Assembly: GCA_963821925.1 (NCBI GenBank)
Contig: CAWGFO010000002.1
Coordinates: forward strand, 124,001-188,000
Direction of reading: 5' to 3'
From: JAOUEA01 sp963821925
GTDB taxonomy: Bacteria; Actinomycetota; UBA4738; HRBIN12
DNA length: 64,000 nucleotides
Part shown: piece after piece, positions 1-7,268 of the stretch
Layout: each line of letters opens with the position of its first letter
How positions within the stretch are numbered: the stretch's first letter is position 1
The notes under the pieces: generated by a model
Seen by the model: the letters and a program-made list of their open reading frames with translations, nothing else
What the model was told of the DNA's origin: nothing
The model's database searches: none
Translations under genes and position numbers: made by a program

Positions 1-481
1 CCACGTCCCCCGCGGTCACGTACACGGCGTCGAACGACTCGAGGTCGGACCAACCGAGCCGGTCGCGACGACGGGGGCCCATCCGGTCGCCGATCACCGT
101 GATGGTCCGTTCGCCGTGGTCGTCCAGATGGACGAACACCCGTCGCTGCGGCTGTCGCCCGCGGAACGCTGCGCGCACGTCGACGTCGAGCGCTCCGAGC
201 TCCCTGACCGCGCGACGGCCGAGCTCATCGTCTCCCAGGGCCGTGAAGAACGTGGCGCCGCCGGCGAGCGCCGCGAGCTGGACCGCGGTGACGGCGCCGC
301 CTCCCGCCGGCGCCTCCCACCTGTCCGTGACGTGCACGATCTCGCCCGCGTGCGGCATGTGCGGCACCCGCACGAACTCGGCCCATTCGACGTGGCCGAT
401 CACCGCGAGCTTCAGCCCTCGCAACCGTCGAGCCAGCGACGGCTCCAGATCCCGCGCGCGGAGGAGTCCGCCGGCAGCCAT
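1..481 (-). CDS. PfkB-family sugar/nucleoside kinase, N-terminal part (runs off the left edge)
   Basis: Reading right to left from the ATG at 479-481, about 160 residues are visible before the window ends. They show a PfkB/ribokinase N-terminus: a first beta strand (LKLAVIGHVEWAEF), a Gly-rich segment (APAGGGAVTAVQLAALAGG) and a GDDELGRRAVRELGALDVDV stretch, as in ribokinase-like kinases that phosphorylate sugars or nucleosides with ATP. The catalytic GAGD region lies outside the window, so the substrate cannot be named. A TACACT box at 488-493 (minus strand) lies six bases before the ATG, which suggests a leaderless mRNA. The gene is divergent from the SDR gene. Confidence 0.8.
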   Translation of the reverse strand, partial: MAAGGLLRARDLEPSLARRLRGLKLAVIGHVEWAEFVRVPHMPHAGEIVHVTDRWEAPAGGGAVTAVQLAALAGGATFFTALGDDELGRRAVRELGALDVDVRAAFRGRQPQRRVFVHLDDHGERTITVIGDRMGPRRRDRLGWSDLESFDAVYVTAGDV

Positions 482-487
482 GCCCGG

Positions 488-524
488 AGTGTAGGTCGGG
501 CCGTCCGCCGGGGTGGACTAGCAT
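488..524. promoter_or_regulatory. Back-to-back -10 boxes of two leaderless genes
   Basis: On the minus strand TACACT (488-493) is six bases from the kinase ATG. On the plus strand TAGCAT (519-524) is seven bases from the SDR ATG at 532. Both match the TANNNT -10 consensus, and their closeness to the start codons implies that transcription begins at or next to the start codon. No conserved -35 is evident. Confidence 0.55.
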
Positions 525-531
525 CCCTTGT

Positions 532-1299
532 ATGACGCGACTCGGGGGCAAGGTAGCGCTGATCACCGGCGGCACCTCCGGGATCGGCCGTGCGACGGCG
601 GCCCTGTTCGCTCGGGAGGGCGCCGACGTCGCGATCACGGGCCGTGACGAGGCGCGCGGTGCCGCGGTGGCCGCCGAGATCGGAGCGGCCGGCGGCGAGG
701 GCATCTTCGTCAGGGCCGACGTCCGCTCGGCGGCCGATTGCGAACGCTCCGTGGCCCGGACGCTCGAGGCGTTCGGCCGGCTCGACATCCTCTTCAACAA
801 CGCGGGCGTCTACGTCGCGAACGATGTGCTCGGCTGCGACGAGGACGAATGGGACCTGCAGGTCGACACGAGCCTGAAAGGCGCCTACCTGATGTCGCGG
901 GCCGCGCTCCCGACGATGATCGCGCAGGGGTCGGGCTCGATCGTGCACTGCAGCTCGGGGTGGGGGCTCGTGGGCGGCGCGAAGGGCGCCGCCTACTGCG
1001 CGGCCAAGGGCGGCATGGTGCTGCTCACGAAGTCGATGGCGATCGATCACGGCCCCCAGGGCATCCGCGTCAACGCCGTCTGTCCGGGTGACACCGAGAC
1101 GCCGATGGAGCACGAGGACGCGCGCAACCAGGGGATGACGTGGGACGAGTACCTCGCGTTCGCCACCGAGGGCCGCCCGATCCCGCGGATGGGCCGGCCC
1201 GACGAGGTCGCGCGCGCCGTCCTGTATCTCGCGAGCGACGAGTCGTCCTTCGTCACGGGTGTGGCCCTGCCCGTGGACGGCGGCGGCGTGGCGGGCTGA
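532..1299 (+). CDS. Short-chain dehydrogenase/reductase (SDR)
   Basis: 255 residues, the usual length for a classical SDR. It has the NAD(P)-binding TGGTSGIG motif at residues 12-19, NNAG at 89-92, the catalytic Ser around 141-142 and the YxxxK pair Y155/K159. The C-terminus ends in the usual SSFVTGVALPVDGG segment. This class oxidises or reduces alcohols and ketones with NAD(P)H in the cytoplasm; FabG-like enzymes are the closest general type, but the substrate is not readable from sequence. The start is the ATG seven bases after a TAGCAT box, with no Shine-Dalgarno sequence. Confidence 0.9.
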   Translation: MTRLGGKVALITGGTSGIGRATAALFAREGADVAITGRDEARGAAVAAEIGAAGGEGIFVRADVRSAADCERSVARTLEAFGRLDILFNNAGVYVANDVLGCDEDEWDLQVDTSLKGAYLMSRAALPTMIAQGSGSIVHCSSGWGLVGGAKGAAYCAAKGGMVLLTKSMAIDHGPQGIRVNAVCPGDTETPMEHEDARNQGMTWDEYLAFATEGRPIPRMGRPDEVARAVLYLASDESSFVTGVALPVDGGGVAG

Positions 1300-1309
1300 A
1301 CCACATCGG

Positions 1310-1539
1310 TCACGCTGTGTCGTAGGCCAGCGTCGCGTCGGGCAACCGCACGTAGCGCGTTCCCGCGACGAACACCCGACGTCGTCGGCGTGCTCGTGGG
1401 CGCTCGCCTTCCCGTCGAAGTCGTCGATCCACGCGGGCATCCGACCGTCGATCGTCCAGGTACCCGGGATGTCCGCCGAGGCGGGCATCGCGAACGCGAA
1501 AACGCTCAGGAACGCGACCACCCTGATGAGGATGCGCAT
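1310..1539 (-). pseudogene. Small secreted protein, frameshifted
   Basis: Starting at 1539, the reading gives an N-terminal signal peptide (MRILIRVVAFLSVFAFAMPA, then SADIPG) and a mature part beginning with TWTIDGRMPAWIDDFDGKA. After HEHADDV, near 1378-1390, the sense continues only in another frame as VFVAGTRYVRLPDATLAYDT and stops at 1310. A one-base indel would give a secreted protein of about 76 residues. I do not recognise the family. It converges on the SDR gene with about 10 bases between stops. The clean signal peptide and continuing sense argue for a sequencing indel rather than decay. Confidence 0.5.
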
Positions 1540-1654
1540 CGCACCTCACCTCCCGATACCAGCGTGCGACCGTATGCTGGCGCCCACCCCGGTCGCTCGC
1601 CCCGCGGGTCGCGAGCCTCGCCGACGGGAATGCCGCGACGGGCGCGTTGGTTAC

Positions 1655-1670
1655 ATACCCCCAGGGGTAT
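1655..1670. promoter_or_regulatory. CsoR/CstR-type operator-like dyad overlapping the trxA promoter
   Basis: A perfect inverted repeat, atacccc-ca-ggggtat, has 7-bp arms (1655-1661 and 1664-1670) and a 2-bp centre. It matches the TACCC..GGGTA pattern bound by CsoR-family copper or persulfide repressors. Its right end overlaps a possible -10 TATCCT (1668-1673), and a TTG-containing -35 (gcgttg, 1644-1649) lies 18 bases upstream, so a bound repressor would block the promoter. The trxA start codon is 36 bases downstream. Confidence 0.5.
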
Positions 1671-1705
1671 CCTGACGACCCCGCCACGAAGACTGGAGGA
1701 AGCAC

Positions 1706-2092
1706 ATGGCAACGATCGATCTGACCACCGAGACCTTCGAGCAGGCCGTCACCGGTGACGGCATCGTGCTCGTCGACTTCTGGGCCGACTGGTGCGGCCC
1801 ATGCCAGATGTTCGCCCCGATCTACGAGCAGGCGTCAGAGACGCACGGCGACGTCACGTTCGGCAAGGTGGACACCGAGGCCGAGCAGCAGCTCGCGGCC
1901 CAGTTCGGGATCCGGTCGATCCCTACGCTGATGGCGTTCCGCGAGGGCATCGTCGTGTTCGCGCAGCCCGGCGCGTTGCCCGAGCCCGCGCTCGCCCAGC
2001 TGATCGGCGCGGTCCGCGAGCTCGACATGGACGACGTCCGCCGTCAGATCGCTGCGGCCGAGCAGGCGCAGACGGCGGAGGACCTCGTCTGA
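1706..2092 (+). CDS. trxA: Thioredoxin
   Basis: 128 residues with the thioredoxin fold: VLVDFWADWCGPC, with the redox-active WCGPC at residues 29-33, and the cis-proline in SIPTL (P73). It reduces protein disulfides in the cytoplasm using thioredoxin reductase, which is not in this window. It is about 20 residues longer than a minimal thioredoxin, with a charged helical C-terminal tail. The ATG is preceded by GGAGGA (1695-1700) at normal spacing, unlike the leaderless neighbours, so it has a true 5 prime leader. The palindrome at 1655-1670 suggests control by a CsoR-family metal or sulfur sensor. Confidence 0.93.
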   Translation: MATIDLTTETFEQAVTGDGIVLVDFWADWCGPCQMFAPIYEQASETHGDVTFGKVDTEAEQQLAAQFGIRSIPTLMAFREGIVVFAQPGALPEPALAQLIGAVRELDMDDVRRQIAAAEQAQTAEDLV

Positions 2093-2117
2093 TCCAGCCG
2101 GGCTAGGATGCCGGGCC

Positions 2118-3038
2118 ATGGAGACGCGCAGGATCGGTGCGCTTCAGGTCTCGGTCGTGGGGCTGGGGTGCAACAACTTCGGGGGGCGGATCGACGAGGC
2201 GCGCACCCGCGAGGTGATCGAAGCGGCGCTCGATGAAGGCATCACGCTGTTCGACACTGCCGACAACTACGGCACATCGCGGAGCGAAACCTTCATCGGG
2301 CGTGTCCTCGCTGGCCGGTGGGACCGGGTCGTACTCGCGACGAAGTTCGGCGGATGGAACCAGGAACTGGGCCGGGAGACCGGCGGCTCGGCGGCGAACG
2401 TCCGCGCTTCGGTGGAGGCGAGCCTTCGCAGACTCGCAACCGACCGGATCGACCTGTTCCAGTTGCACAGCCCCGATGCCAGCACGCCGATCGCCGAGAC
2501 GCTCGGCGCGCTCGACGAACTCGTCCGCGAAGGCAAGGTTCGCGAGATCGGCTGCTCCAACCTCACGGCGGCGCAGCTCCGCGAGGCCGATGCCGCGGTG
2601 CCGGCTGGCGCCGCCAGGTTCGTCAGCCTGCAGAACGAGCTGAGCCTCTTAACGCGCGACGACCTCGGCGATGGGCTCGCGGAGGCCGCGCGGCTCGGGC
2701 TCGCCTACCTCCCGTACTTTCCCCTCGCCAGCGGCCTCCTCACGGGGAAGATCCGGCGCGGCGAGCCGGCTCCCGACGGCACCAGAATCGCCGGATGGCC
2801 GGCCGATCGGCGTGACGAGACCCTCACCGATGCAACCTTCGACCGCCTCGAGGCGCTCGAGCGGTTCGCGGAGGAGGGTGGGCACACGATCCTGGAGCTC
2901 GCGTTCGGGTGGCTGCTCGCGCCGGCACCCGTGGCGTCGGTGATCGCGGGTGCGACCTCGGCCGAGCAGGTGCGGGCGAATGTTGCGGCGGGGGAGTGGC
3001 GGCTCTCCGCGGCCGAGCTCGCGGCCGTGCCGAGCTAG
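2118..3038 (+). CDS. Aldo/keto reductase
   Basis: 306 residues, TIM-barrel NADPH-dependent oxidoreductase. The catalytic tetrad is visible: D46 and Y51 in LFDTADNYG, K76 in VLATKFGG and H117 in LFQLHSPD. The cofactor-binding end (VASVIAGATSAEQVRANVAA) is present near the C-terminus. It resembles the YajO/Tas branch and acts on small carbonyls; the natural substrate is unknown. A TAGGAT box at 2104-2109 lies eight bases before the ATG, indicating leaderless transcription. Its stop codon shares a CTAG tetranucleotide with the stop of the convergent yccF-like gene. Confidence 0.9.
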   Translation: METRRIGALQVSVVGLGCNNFGGRIDEARTREVIEAALDEGITLFDTADNYGTSRSETFIGRVLAGRWDRVVLATKFGGWNQELGRETGGSAANVRASVEASLRRLATDRIDLFQLHSPDASTPIAETLGALDELVREGKVREIGCSNLTAAQLREADAAVPAGAARFVSLQNELSLLTRDDLGDGLAEAARLGLAYLPYFPLASGLLTGKIRRGEPAPDGTRIAGWPADRRDETLTDATFDRLEALERFAEEGGHTILELAFGWLLAPAPVASVIAGATSAEQVRANVAAGEWRLSAAELAAVPS

Positions 3039-3430
3039 CCCGCGACCGACAGCTGATCCTCGGGCACGACGGTCCGCCCGAACGGCCAGAGCGCGAGCAC
3101 GCTCAGCTTGAACGCCTGAACCCCGAACGGGATCCCGATGATCGTGATGCACAGCAGGATCCCCGCCGCGATGCTGAGCAGGAAGAGCTCCCACCCCACG
3201 AAGAAGAGCCACAGCAGGTTGAAGACGATATCGAGGACGGTGAGCGCCTCGCTCTTGGCGACGACCGTCCGACCGAAGGGCCACAAGACGAACCCGGCGA
3301 GCTTGAACGCCTGGATCCCGAACGGGATGCCGATGATCGTGATGCACATCAGGAGCCCGGCGACCGTGTAGCCGATCGCCAGCCAGATCCCGGCCAGCAC
3401 GAACCAAAGGATGTTCCCGATCGTCTTCAT
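3035..3430 (-). CDS. YccF-family (DUF307) inner-membrane protein
   Basis: 131 residues from the ATG at 3430 (MKTIGNILWFVLAG). The protein is an internal duplication: two copies of a hydrophobic segment ending in CITIIGIPFG.QAFKL, each followed by a WPFGRTVV motif, around residues 25-55 and 85-120. This is characteristic of YccF/DUF307 membrane proteins, whose biochemical role is unknown. Membrane helices flank each repeat. An upstream in-frame ATG (3445) would add five residues. The stop overlaps the aldo/keto reductase stop. Confidence 0.85.
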   Translation of the reverse strand: MKTIGNILWFVLAGIWLAIGYTVAGLLMCITIIGIPFGIQAFKLAGFVLWPFGRTVVAKSEALTVLDIVFNLLWLFFVGWELFLLSIAAGILLCITIIGIPFGVQAFKLSVLALWPFGRTVVPEDQLSVAG

Positions 3431-3482
3431 GGGCCCATCTTCCACGACCGGACGGGTCTCGTTCGCGCTGCGAGGTCGAGGG

Positions 3483-3959
3483 CTAGGAGCGGCCCTCGTT
3501 CCAGATCTCGGTGACCTCGGCGAACCGGACCGGCTGGGACCCGAAGAACTCCATCGCGTCGACCTTGACCGATTCGGTCTGCGAGCCCGCGGCGAAGATC
3601 ACCGGGCCGTGGTCCCGGACGGTGGTGTCGACGATCACGTCGACACCGAGGAGCGGCGCGACGGGCGGTAGTGCACCCAGTTCGAACTCGCCGAAGTCAC
3701 GGGAGATCTCGCCCTCCTTCGCGAGCGTGGCATCGGGATCTTCGAGCACGTCATGCACGAGCTCCATGTCGAGCCGCTCGCCGCTCGGCACGACGATCGC
3801 CACGTGATCGCCCTTCGTGTCGCAGATCACGGTCTTCAGCACCTCGTCGGCCTTCAGGCCGAGCGCATGTGCCTCCTCGATCCCGGTGACCGCCCGGTCG
3901 TGCTCGAGCACCTCGTACTCGACGTCTCGTGCGTCCAGGTAGTCGGTCAGCGTCGTCAT
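3483..3959 (-). CDS. YbaK/EbsC-type aminoacyl-tRNA deacylase domain protein
   Basis: 158 residues forming a single YbaK/ProX editing domain. Family features are the lysine in DEVLKTVICDTKG, the segment VAIVVPSGERLD and the Gly-rich GPVIFAAGSQTESVKVD. Proteins of this type hydrolyse misacylated tRNAs such as Cys- or Ala-tRNA(Pro) in the cytoplasm. The ATG at 3959 is preceded by a purine-rich GGGGGTGA. The exact tRNA specificity cannot be told. Confidence 0.85.
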   Translation of the reverse strand: MTTLTDYLDARDVEYEVLEHDRAVTGIEEAHALGLKADEVLKTVICDTKGDHVAIVVPSGERLDMELVHDVLEDPDATLAKEGEISRDFGEFELGALPPVAPLLGVDVIVDTTVRDHGPVIFAAGSQTESVKVDAMEFFGSQPVRFAEVTEIWNEGRS

Positions 3960-4023
3960 GGCGCCATCACCCCCCGATCAGCTCGTAGCCATCGTCGTCC
4001 GCCCGCCGAGGCGTGGCACGGGA

Positions 4024-4052
4024 CGGGCGGCCCTCGCTTCGAGGGCCGCCCG
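4024..4052. terminator. Perfect GC-rich hairpin between two minus-strand genes
   Basis: Thirteen-base arms (cgggcggccctcg at 4024-4036, and its complement at 4040-4052) flank a 3-base loop. It lies just beyond the stop of the SH3-like membrane protein gene and before the ybaK-like gene. There is no clear U-tract, as is common in high-GC genomes. Confidence 0.65.
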
Positions 4053-4073
4053 GATCGTCGCCGTACGACCGCA

Positions 4074-4700
4074 TCACCCCACCGGCATCGGTGGGAGCGT
4101 CGGTACGGAGGGCGCGGGCGCCTCCGAGACGAGCCTGCGGCCGTCCACCCAGCCTTCCCAGCCGTTCACGGCGCGGACGTGCGCCCAGTCGCCCCGGTGC
4201 TCGAGCACCATGACGGGCAGGTCCGGATCGAGCATCGCGACCGGCGTGCCGGGCATCGGAGCCTGGTACGCGGGCAGCGCCTCGGCGGGCACGCGGTGCG
4301 TGGGCGTCCACGTCGCGGACGCCGGGGTCGCGGACGCGGTGCCGGCGATCGACAGGACCTCAGGCGTCGCGGAGGCGGCGACGACCCCGATCACGAAGGC
4401 CGCGATCCCGCCGGCGATCAGCGTCCACGCCACGAAGGTCGCGGTGGCGGGACCGACGGACGGGGTGACGCCAAGGCGGTCGATCTCGTCCAGGTTGTAG
4501 CTCACGATCGCGAGCTCGATACGCCAGCGCACGGCGAGCACGCCGCCGCCGAAGAGGCGACCGGCACGCCGCCGGAGCGTGTACATCGGGCGACCGAGCC
4601 GGGTCGCCTCACGGAGCGAGTAGCCCTCGCGCTTCAACGCGTCGACACGCTGCGGATGGCCGCCTCTCGCCCATCGGACCCGAGGCCCGTGGTTCTGCAT
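4074..4700 (-). CDS. Membrane-anchored protein with C-terminal SH3-like domain
   Basis: 208 residues from the ATG at 4700. The N-terminal third is basic and contains REGYSLREATRLGRPMY; one transmembrane helix follows (ATATFVAWTLIAGGIAAFVI); then a Thr/Pro/Ala-rich stretch; then a bacterial SH3-like segment (PVMVLEHRGDWAHVRAVNGW, then EGWVDGRRL) near the C-terminus. The SH3 part would lie outside the cytoplasm and may bind cell wall. Its ATG overlaps the stop of the small membrane gene upstream (TGATG), so the two are probably translated together. Function unknown. Confidence 0.65.
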   Translation of the reverse strand: MQNHGPRVRWARGGHPQRVDALKREGYSLREATRLGRPMYTLRRRAGRLFGGGVLAVRWRIELAIVSYNLDEIDRLGVTPSVGPATATFVAWTLIAGGIAAFVIGVVAASATPEVLSIAGTASATPASATWTPTHRVPAEALPAYQAPMPGTPVAMLDPDLPVMVLEHRGDWAHVRAVNGWEGWVDGRRLVSEAPAPSVPTLPPMPVG

Positions 4701-4898
4701 CAGCGTCCCGCCACGAGGGCGAGGATGAAGACGATCAGGTTGAGCAGCGGACCGTGCGAGATCACGTACGACTCTCGACCACGGCATCGGGATCGTGAAG
4801 AACGCGAGGCACCCGCCAGCACGGTCACCACCCCCGCGGCGGTGGCCGCGACGCGGATGCCCTCGGGGGCTCTCGATGGTCTGCGGTACCTGTGTCAT
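4700..4898 (-). pseudogene. Small two-helix membrane protein, frameshifted
   Basis: From the ATG near 4898 the sense is MTQVPQTIESPRG. It continues in other frames as IRVAATAAGVVTVLAG, CLAFFTIPMPW and finally ESYVISHGPLLNLIVFILAL VAGR, ending at TGA 4700-4702. Two or three one-base indels would therefore give a membrane protein of about 65 residues with two hydrophobic segments. It is coupled at both ends: its ATG overlaps the sigma-remnant stop, and its stop overlaps the next ATG. I do not recognise the family. Confidence 0.4.
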
Positions 4899-5146
4899 GA
4901 CTCTCCTCGGGAACCTAACGCTGGTGCACGAGGCGCTGAGGGACGGCGTGACCTTCCGAACCGCGACCGCCGCACGGCGGCGCCGCATCGGAACCCGTTC
5001 AGCGCGACCCGGAACAGGTAGCCGGTGGGATCGTCGATCGTCTCGATCCGGTCCCACCGTTCCCAGAGCTTCAGGAACGCGTCCTGCATCAGCTCTTCCG
5101 CGTCGTGCCGATCGCCGGTGACGAAGTAGAGGGCCTTGCGATGCAT
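4895..5146 (-). CDS. ECF sigma factor fragment: region 2 only
   Basis: 83 residues from the ATG at 5146. The first 53 are a clear sigma-70 region 2: MHRKALYFVTGDRHDAEELM, then QDAFLKLWERWDRI and TGYLFRVALNGFR. The usual first ten or so residues and all of region 4 (the -35 reader) are missing. After residue 53 only a basic Arg-rich tail follows before the stop. The space to the next gene is too short for a region 4, so one-base indels cannot restore it. It is either a decayed sigma gene or a region-2-only regulator. It lies divergent to the fasciclin gene and heads a coupled set of membrane genes. Confidence 0.55.
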   Translation of the reverse strand: MHRKALYFVTGDRHDAEELMQDAFLKLWERWDRIETIDDPTGYLFRVALNGFRCGAAVRRSRFGRSRRPSAPRAPALGSRGES

Positions 5147-5276
5147 GGATGCGCAGGTCCCGTCCAGCGCTGAGGCCGACCCGGAAACTATGCAGGACCC
5201 CCTTCCCGCAGGTCCGGTCGTCGATCCACTCCGAACCTTGGATCGACAGGACCGATCGAACCGAGAGGAGATCCAC

Positions 5277-5849
5277 ATGCGCACCAGACTGATCGCAGGG
5301 CTCGCCGCGGTCGCGCTCGTCGGGGCCCTCGCCGCCTGCAGCGGCGACGACGAGAGCACCTCCACATCGCCTATGCCGGTCGAGGCCGCGGCGTCAGCGT
5401 CGTCCGCGATGGACGACATGGGCATGACCGTCACCGAGATCGTCGCCGCCAACCCCGACTTCTCGACCCTGCTCGCCGCTGTTCAGGCGGCCGACCTGGG
5501 CGACACGTTGGCCGGCGAAGGCCCGTACACGGTGTTCGCACCCACGAACGACGCGTTCGCCGCCGTGCCGGCTGCGACGCTCGCCAAGCTCCTGAAGCCG
5601 GCGAACCAGGACCAGCTGGCATCGATCCTGACGTACCACGTCGTAGCCGGCGAGGTGATGGCCGCCGACGTGATGCCCGGCGACGTGACCACGGTGAACG
5701 GAGCGGACTTCACGATCTCGGTCGAGAACGGCGACGTGCTGATCACCGACGGGCAGGGCAACCGGGCGATGGTGACGCAGACCGATATCTCGGCCACCAA
5801 CGGCGTGATCCACGTGATCGACGCGGTGCTGTTGCCACCCGCGCAGTAA
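5277..5849 (+). CDS. Fasciclin (FAS1) domain lipoprotein
   Basis: 190 residues. The lipoprotein signal peptide ends in GALAAC (lipid-modified Cys at residue 21), followed by a Ser/Thr/Asp-rich spacer. One FAS1 domain fills the rest: DFSTLLAAVQAADL, the motif YTVFAPTNDAFAAVP, the H-box-like LTYHVVAGEV and a terminal VIHVIDAVLLP. Such proteins are cell-surface adhesion or matrix factors. The start was chosen at ATG 5277 because a GAGAGGAG purine tract lies just before it and the lipobox is then correctly placed. Confidence 0.9.
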   Translation: MRTRLIAGLAAVALVGALAACSGDDESTSTSPMPVEAAASASSAMDDMGMTVTEIVAANPDFSTLLAAVQAADLGDTLAGEGPYTVFAPTNDAFAAVPAATLAKLLKPANQDQLASILTYHVVAGEVMAADVMPGDVTTVNGADFTISVENGDVLITDGQGNRAMVTQTDISATNGVIHVIDAVLLPPAQ

Positions 5850-5878
5850 CCGGCGATCACGGACACGGTACCGACATC

Positions 5879-5910
5879 GGGGCCGGCGGGAGATACCTCC
5901 TGCCGGCCCC
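5879..5910. terminator. Bidirectional hairpin after the fasciclin gene
   Basis: A 14-bp stem with one mismatch (ggggccggcgggag against ctcctgccggcccc) closes a 4-base loop. It lies between the fasciclin stop (5849) and the stop of the convergent small gene (5924), so it can serve both. Confidence 0.65.
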
Positions 5911-5923
5911 GCGCCATGCCCGA

Positions 5924-6154
5924 TCAGCCCCCGATCACCTCGGCGGCGATCCGTTCGCATTCCTCGAGACGCGTGCGATCCACGAAGAGGCGGACCCCGT
6001 GCTCCCAGACCCGGCTGATGAACCCCGGCTGCTTGAACCACCAGACGATCCCTCGGGCCTCGAGCTCGGCCGCGATCTTTTCGGCGTGCTCGTGCGTGAA
6101 CTCGCCGAGGTAGGTGGTGCGGACGTCGGGCGGGATCTTGTCGAGGCGCGGCAC
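5924..6154 (-). CDS. Small conserved-looking cytoplasmic protein (76 aa)
   Basis: The GTG at 6154 gives VPRLDKIPPDVRTTYLGEFT and then a compact alpha/beta sequence ending LEECERIAAEVIGG. The order is strand, helix (HEHAEKIAAELEARGI), strand (VWWFKQPGF), strand (HGVRLFVD), helix. This beta-alpha-beta layout resembles small DUF2007-like signal proteins, but I cannot assign it firmly. Leaderless start: TAGGCT at 6162-6167 on the minus strand is seven bases from the GTG. No membrane segment. Confidence 0.65.
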   Translation of the reverse strand: MPRLDKIPPDVRTTYLGEFTHEHAEKIAAELEARGIVWWFKQPGFISRVWEHGVRLFVDRTRLEECERIAAEVIGG

Positions 6155-6259
6155 GTTCCGAAGCCTACCGGCCCGGTTCGCGGGGTCCGTCCTGCCCCTC
6201 GCCCGAGCGGGCCGCCGCGCTAGGGTGGCGATGTGGTCATCGATCGACAGGAGGCACCC

Positions 6260-6727
6260 ATGGACGTGAACACCGGCATCCCGGAGCAGGCGAGGAAGGA
6301 GCTCAGCGAGGGGCTCTCCGCGCTGCTCGCGGACACCTACACCCTGTACCTGAAGACCCAGGGCTACCACTGGAACGTCACCGGGCCGATGTTCCGGAAC
6401 CTCCACCTGATGTTCGAGGAGGAGTACATCGACCTGCGCGACGCCGCGGATCTGCTCGCCGAGCGCATCCTCGCGCTGGGCCACGCCGCACCCGCGAGTT
6501 ACGCGGAGTTCTCCCGGCTCTCGTCGGTCCCCGACGAGGAGGGTGTCCCCGAGGCGATGGCCATGGTCCGGCATCTCGTGGAAGGGAACGAGGCCGTGAT
6601 CCGCACTGCGCGGCAAGTGGTCGCGCAGGCCGAAGAGGCGGGCGACGTGGCCACGGCCGACCTCGTCACCGCGAGGATCGAGGTGCACGAGAAGACCGCC
6701 TGGATGCTCCGCGCCACCAGCGCGTGA
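6260..6727 (+). CDS. dps: Dps-family DNA-binding ferritin-like protein
   Basis: 155 residues with the Dps/ferritin four-helix signature: YHWNVTGPMFRNLHLMFEEE, then DLRDAADLLAERI, supplying the His, Asp and Glu ligands of the intersubunit ferroxidase site. Dps dodecamers oxidise and store iron with H2O2 and protect DNA. An AGGAGG lies six bases before ATG 6260. A TAGGGT box at 6221-6226 puts the transcription start near 6233, where an in-frame GTG could begin a nine-residue-longer leaderless product. Both starts look usable. Confidence 0.9.
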   Translation: MDVNTGIPEQARKELSEGLSALLADTYTLYLKTQGYHWNVTGPMFRNLHLMFEEEYIDLRDAADLLAERILALGHAAPASYAEFSRLSSVPDEEGVPEAMAMVRHLVEGNEAVIRTARQVVAQAEEAGDVATADLVTARIEVHEKTAWMLRATSA

Positions 6728-6811
6728 GTCGGTGATCTTGACCGGCTGTTGCTCTTCCGTTCATCGGAGGTTATGCACAGGCGCCCGATCCTGCCGTAGG
6801 CTGGAGGGGTC

Positions 6812-7249
6812 GTGACGAAGGTGATCCTGCTCGTCATCGCGGGCATCGTGGCCCTGAACGTCGCTCTGCTGGCGGGGGCGGCGCTCGTGGCTGTGCTCGA
6901 CCGGCGCCGCCGGAGGCGGGACATCCGGGACCTCGAGCAGATCTGGCAGCTGTCGTCGCGCTGGCCCGTCGCCGCCGGTCGCGTCCGGATGGAGGCGCCC
7001 CGCCGGCCCTCCGCCGCGGGCCATGCCGGGAGCCAGGGGCCCCGCCCGTCCACCGCCTCGGGTCATCCTCGGATCGCGACCGCCCTGCATCCGTCGCGAT
7101 CGTCGGGGAGCCGCCGACTGGTCGGCGTGACGCTCGTCGCCGCCCTCGCGGTCGCGGGCACGGCTTCGGCGAGTCCCCATGCTCGCGACGTGGTTGGGGA
7201 CGTGTTCACGAGCGTCACGAGCGGGCTCGGCCTGGGCGAGCGGGCATGA
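6812..7249 (+). CDS. Membrane protein of unknown function with two hydrophobic segments
   Basis: 145 residues from a GTG nine bases after TAGGCT (6797-6802), so probably leaderless. Residues 4-28 form a membrane helix (VILLVIAGIVALNVALLAGA), followed by an Arg-rich cytoplasmic stretch and a proline/serine-rich linker. A second hydrophobic segment (LVGVTLVAALAVAGTASA), like an internal signal peptide, lies around residues 103-121. The reading ends 20 bases before the likely start of the FN3 gene. The two may be one gene split by an indel near 7245-7265. I do not recognise a family. Confidence 0.55.
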   Translation: MTKVILLVIAGIVALNVALLAGAALVAVLDRRRRRRDIRDLEQIWQLSSRWPVAAGRVRMEAPRRPSAAGHAGSQGPRPSTASGHPRIATALHPSRSSGSRRLVGVTLVAALAVAGTASASPHARDVVGDVFTSVTSGLGLGERA

Positions 7250-7268
7250 AGATCGGGCGTCGATCGGG

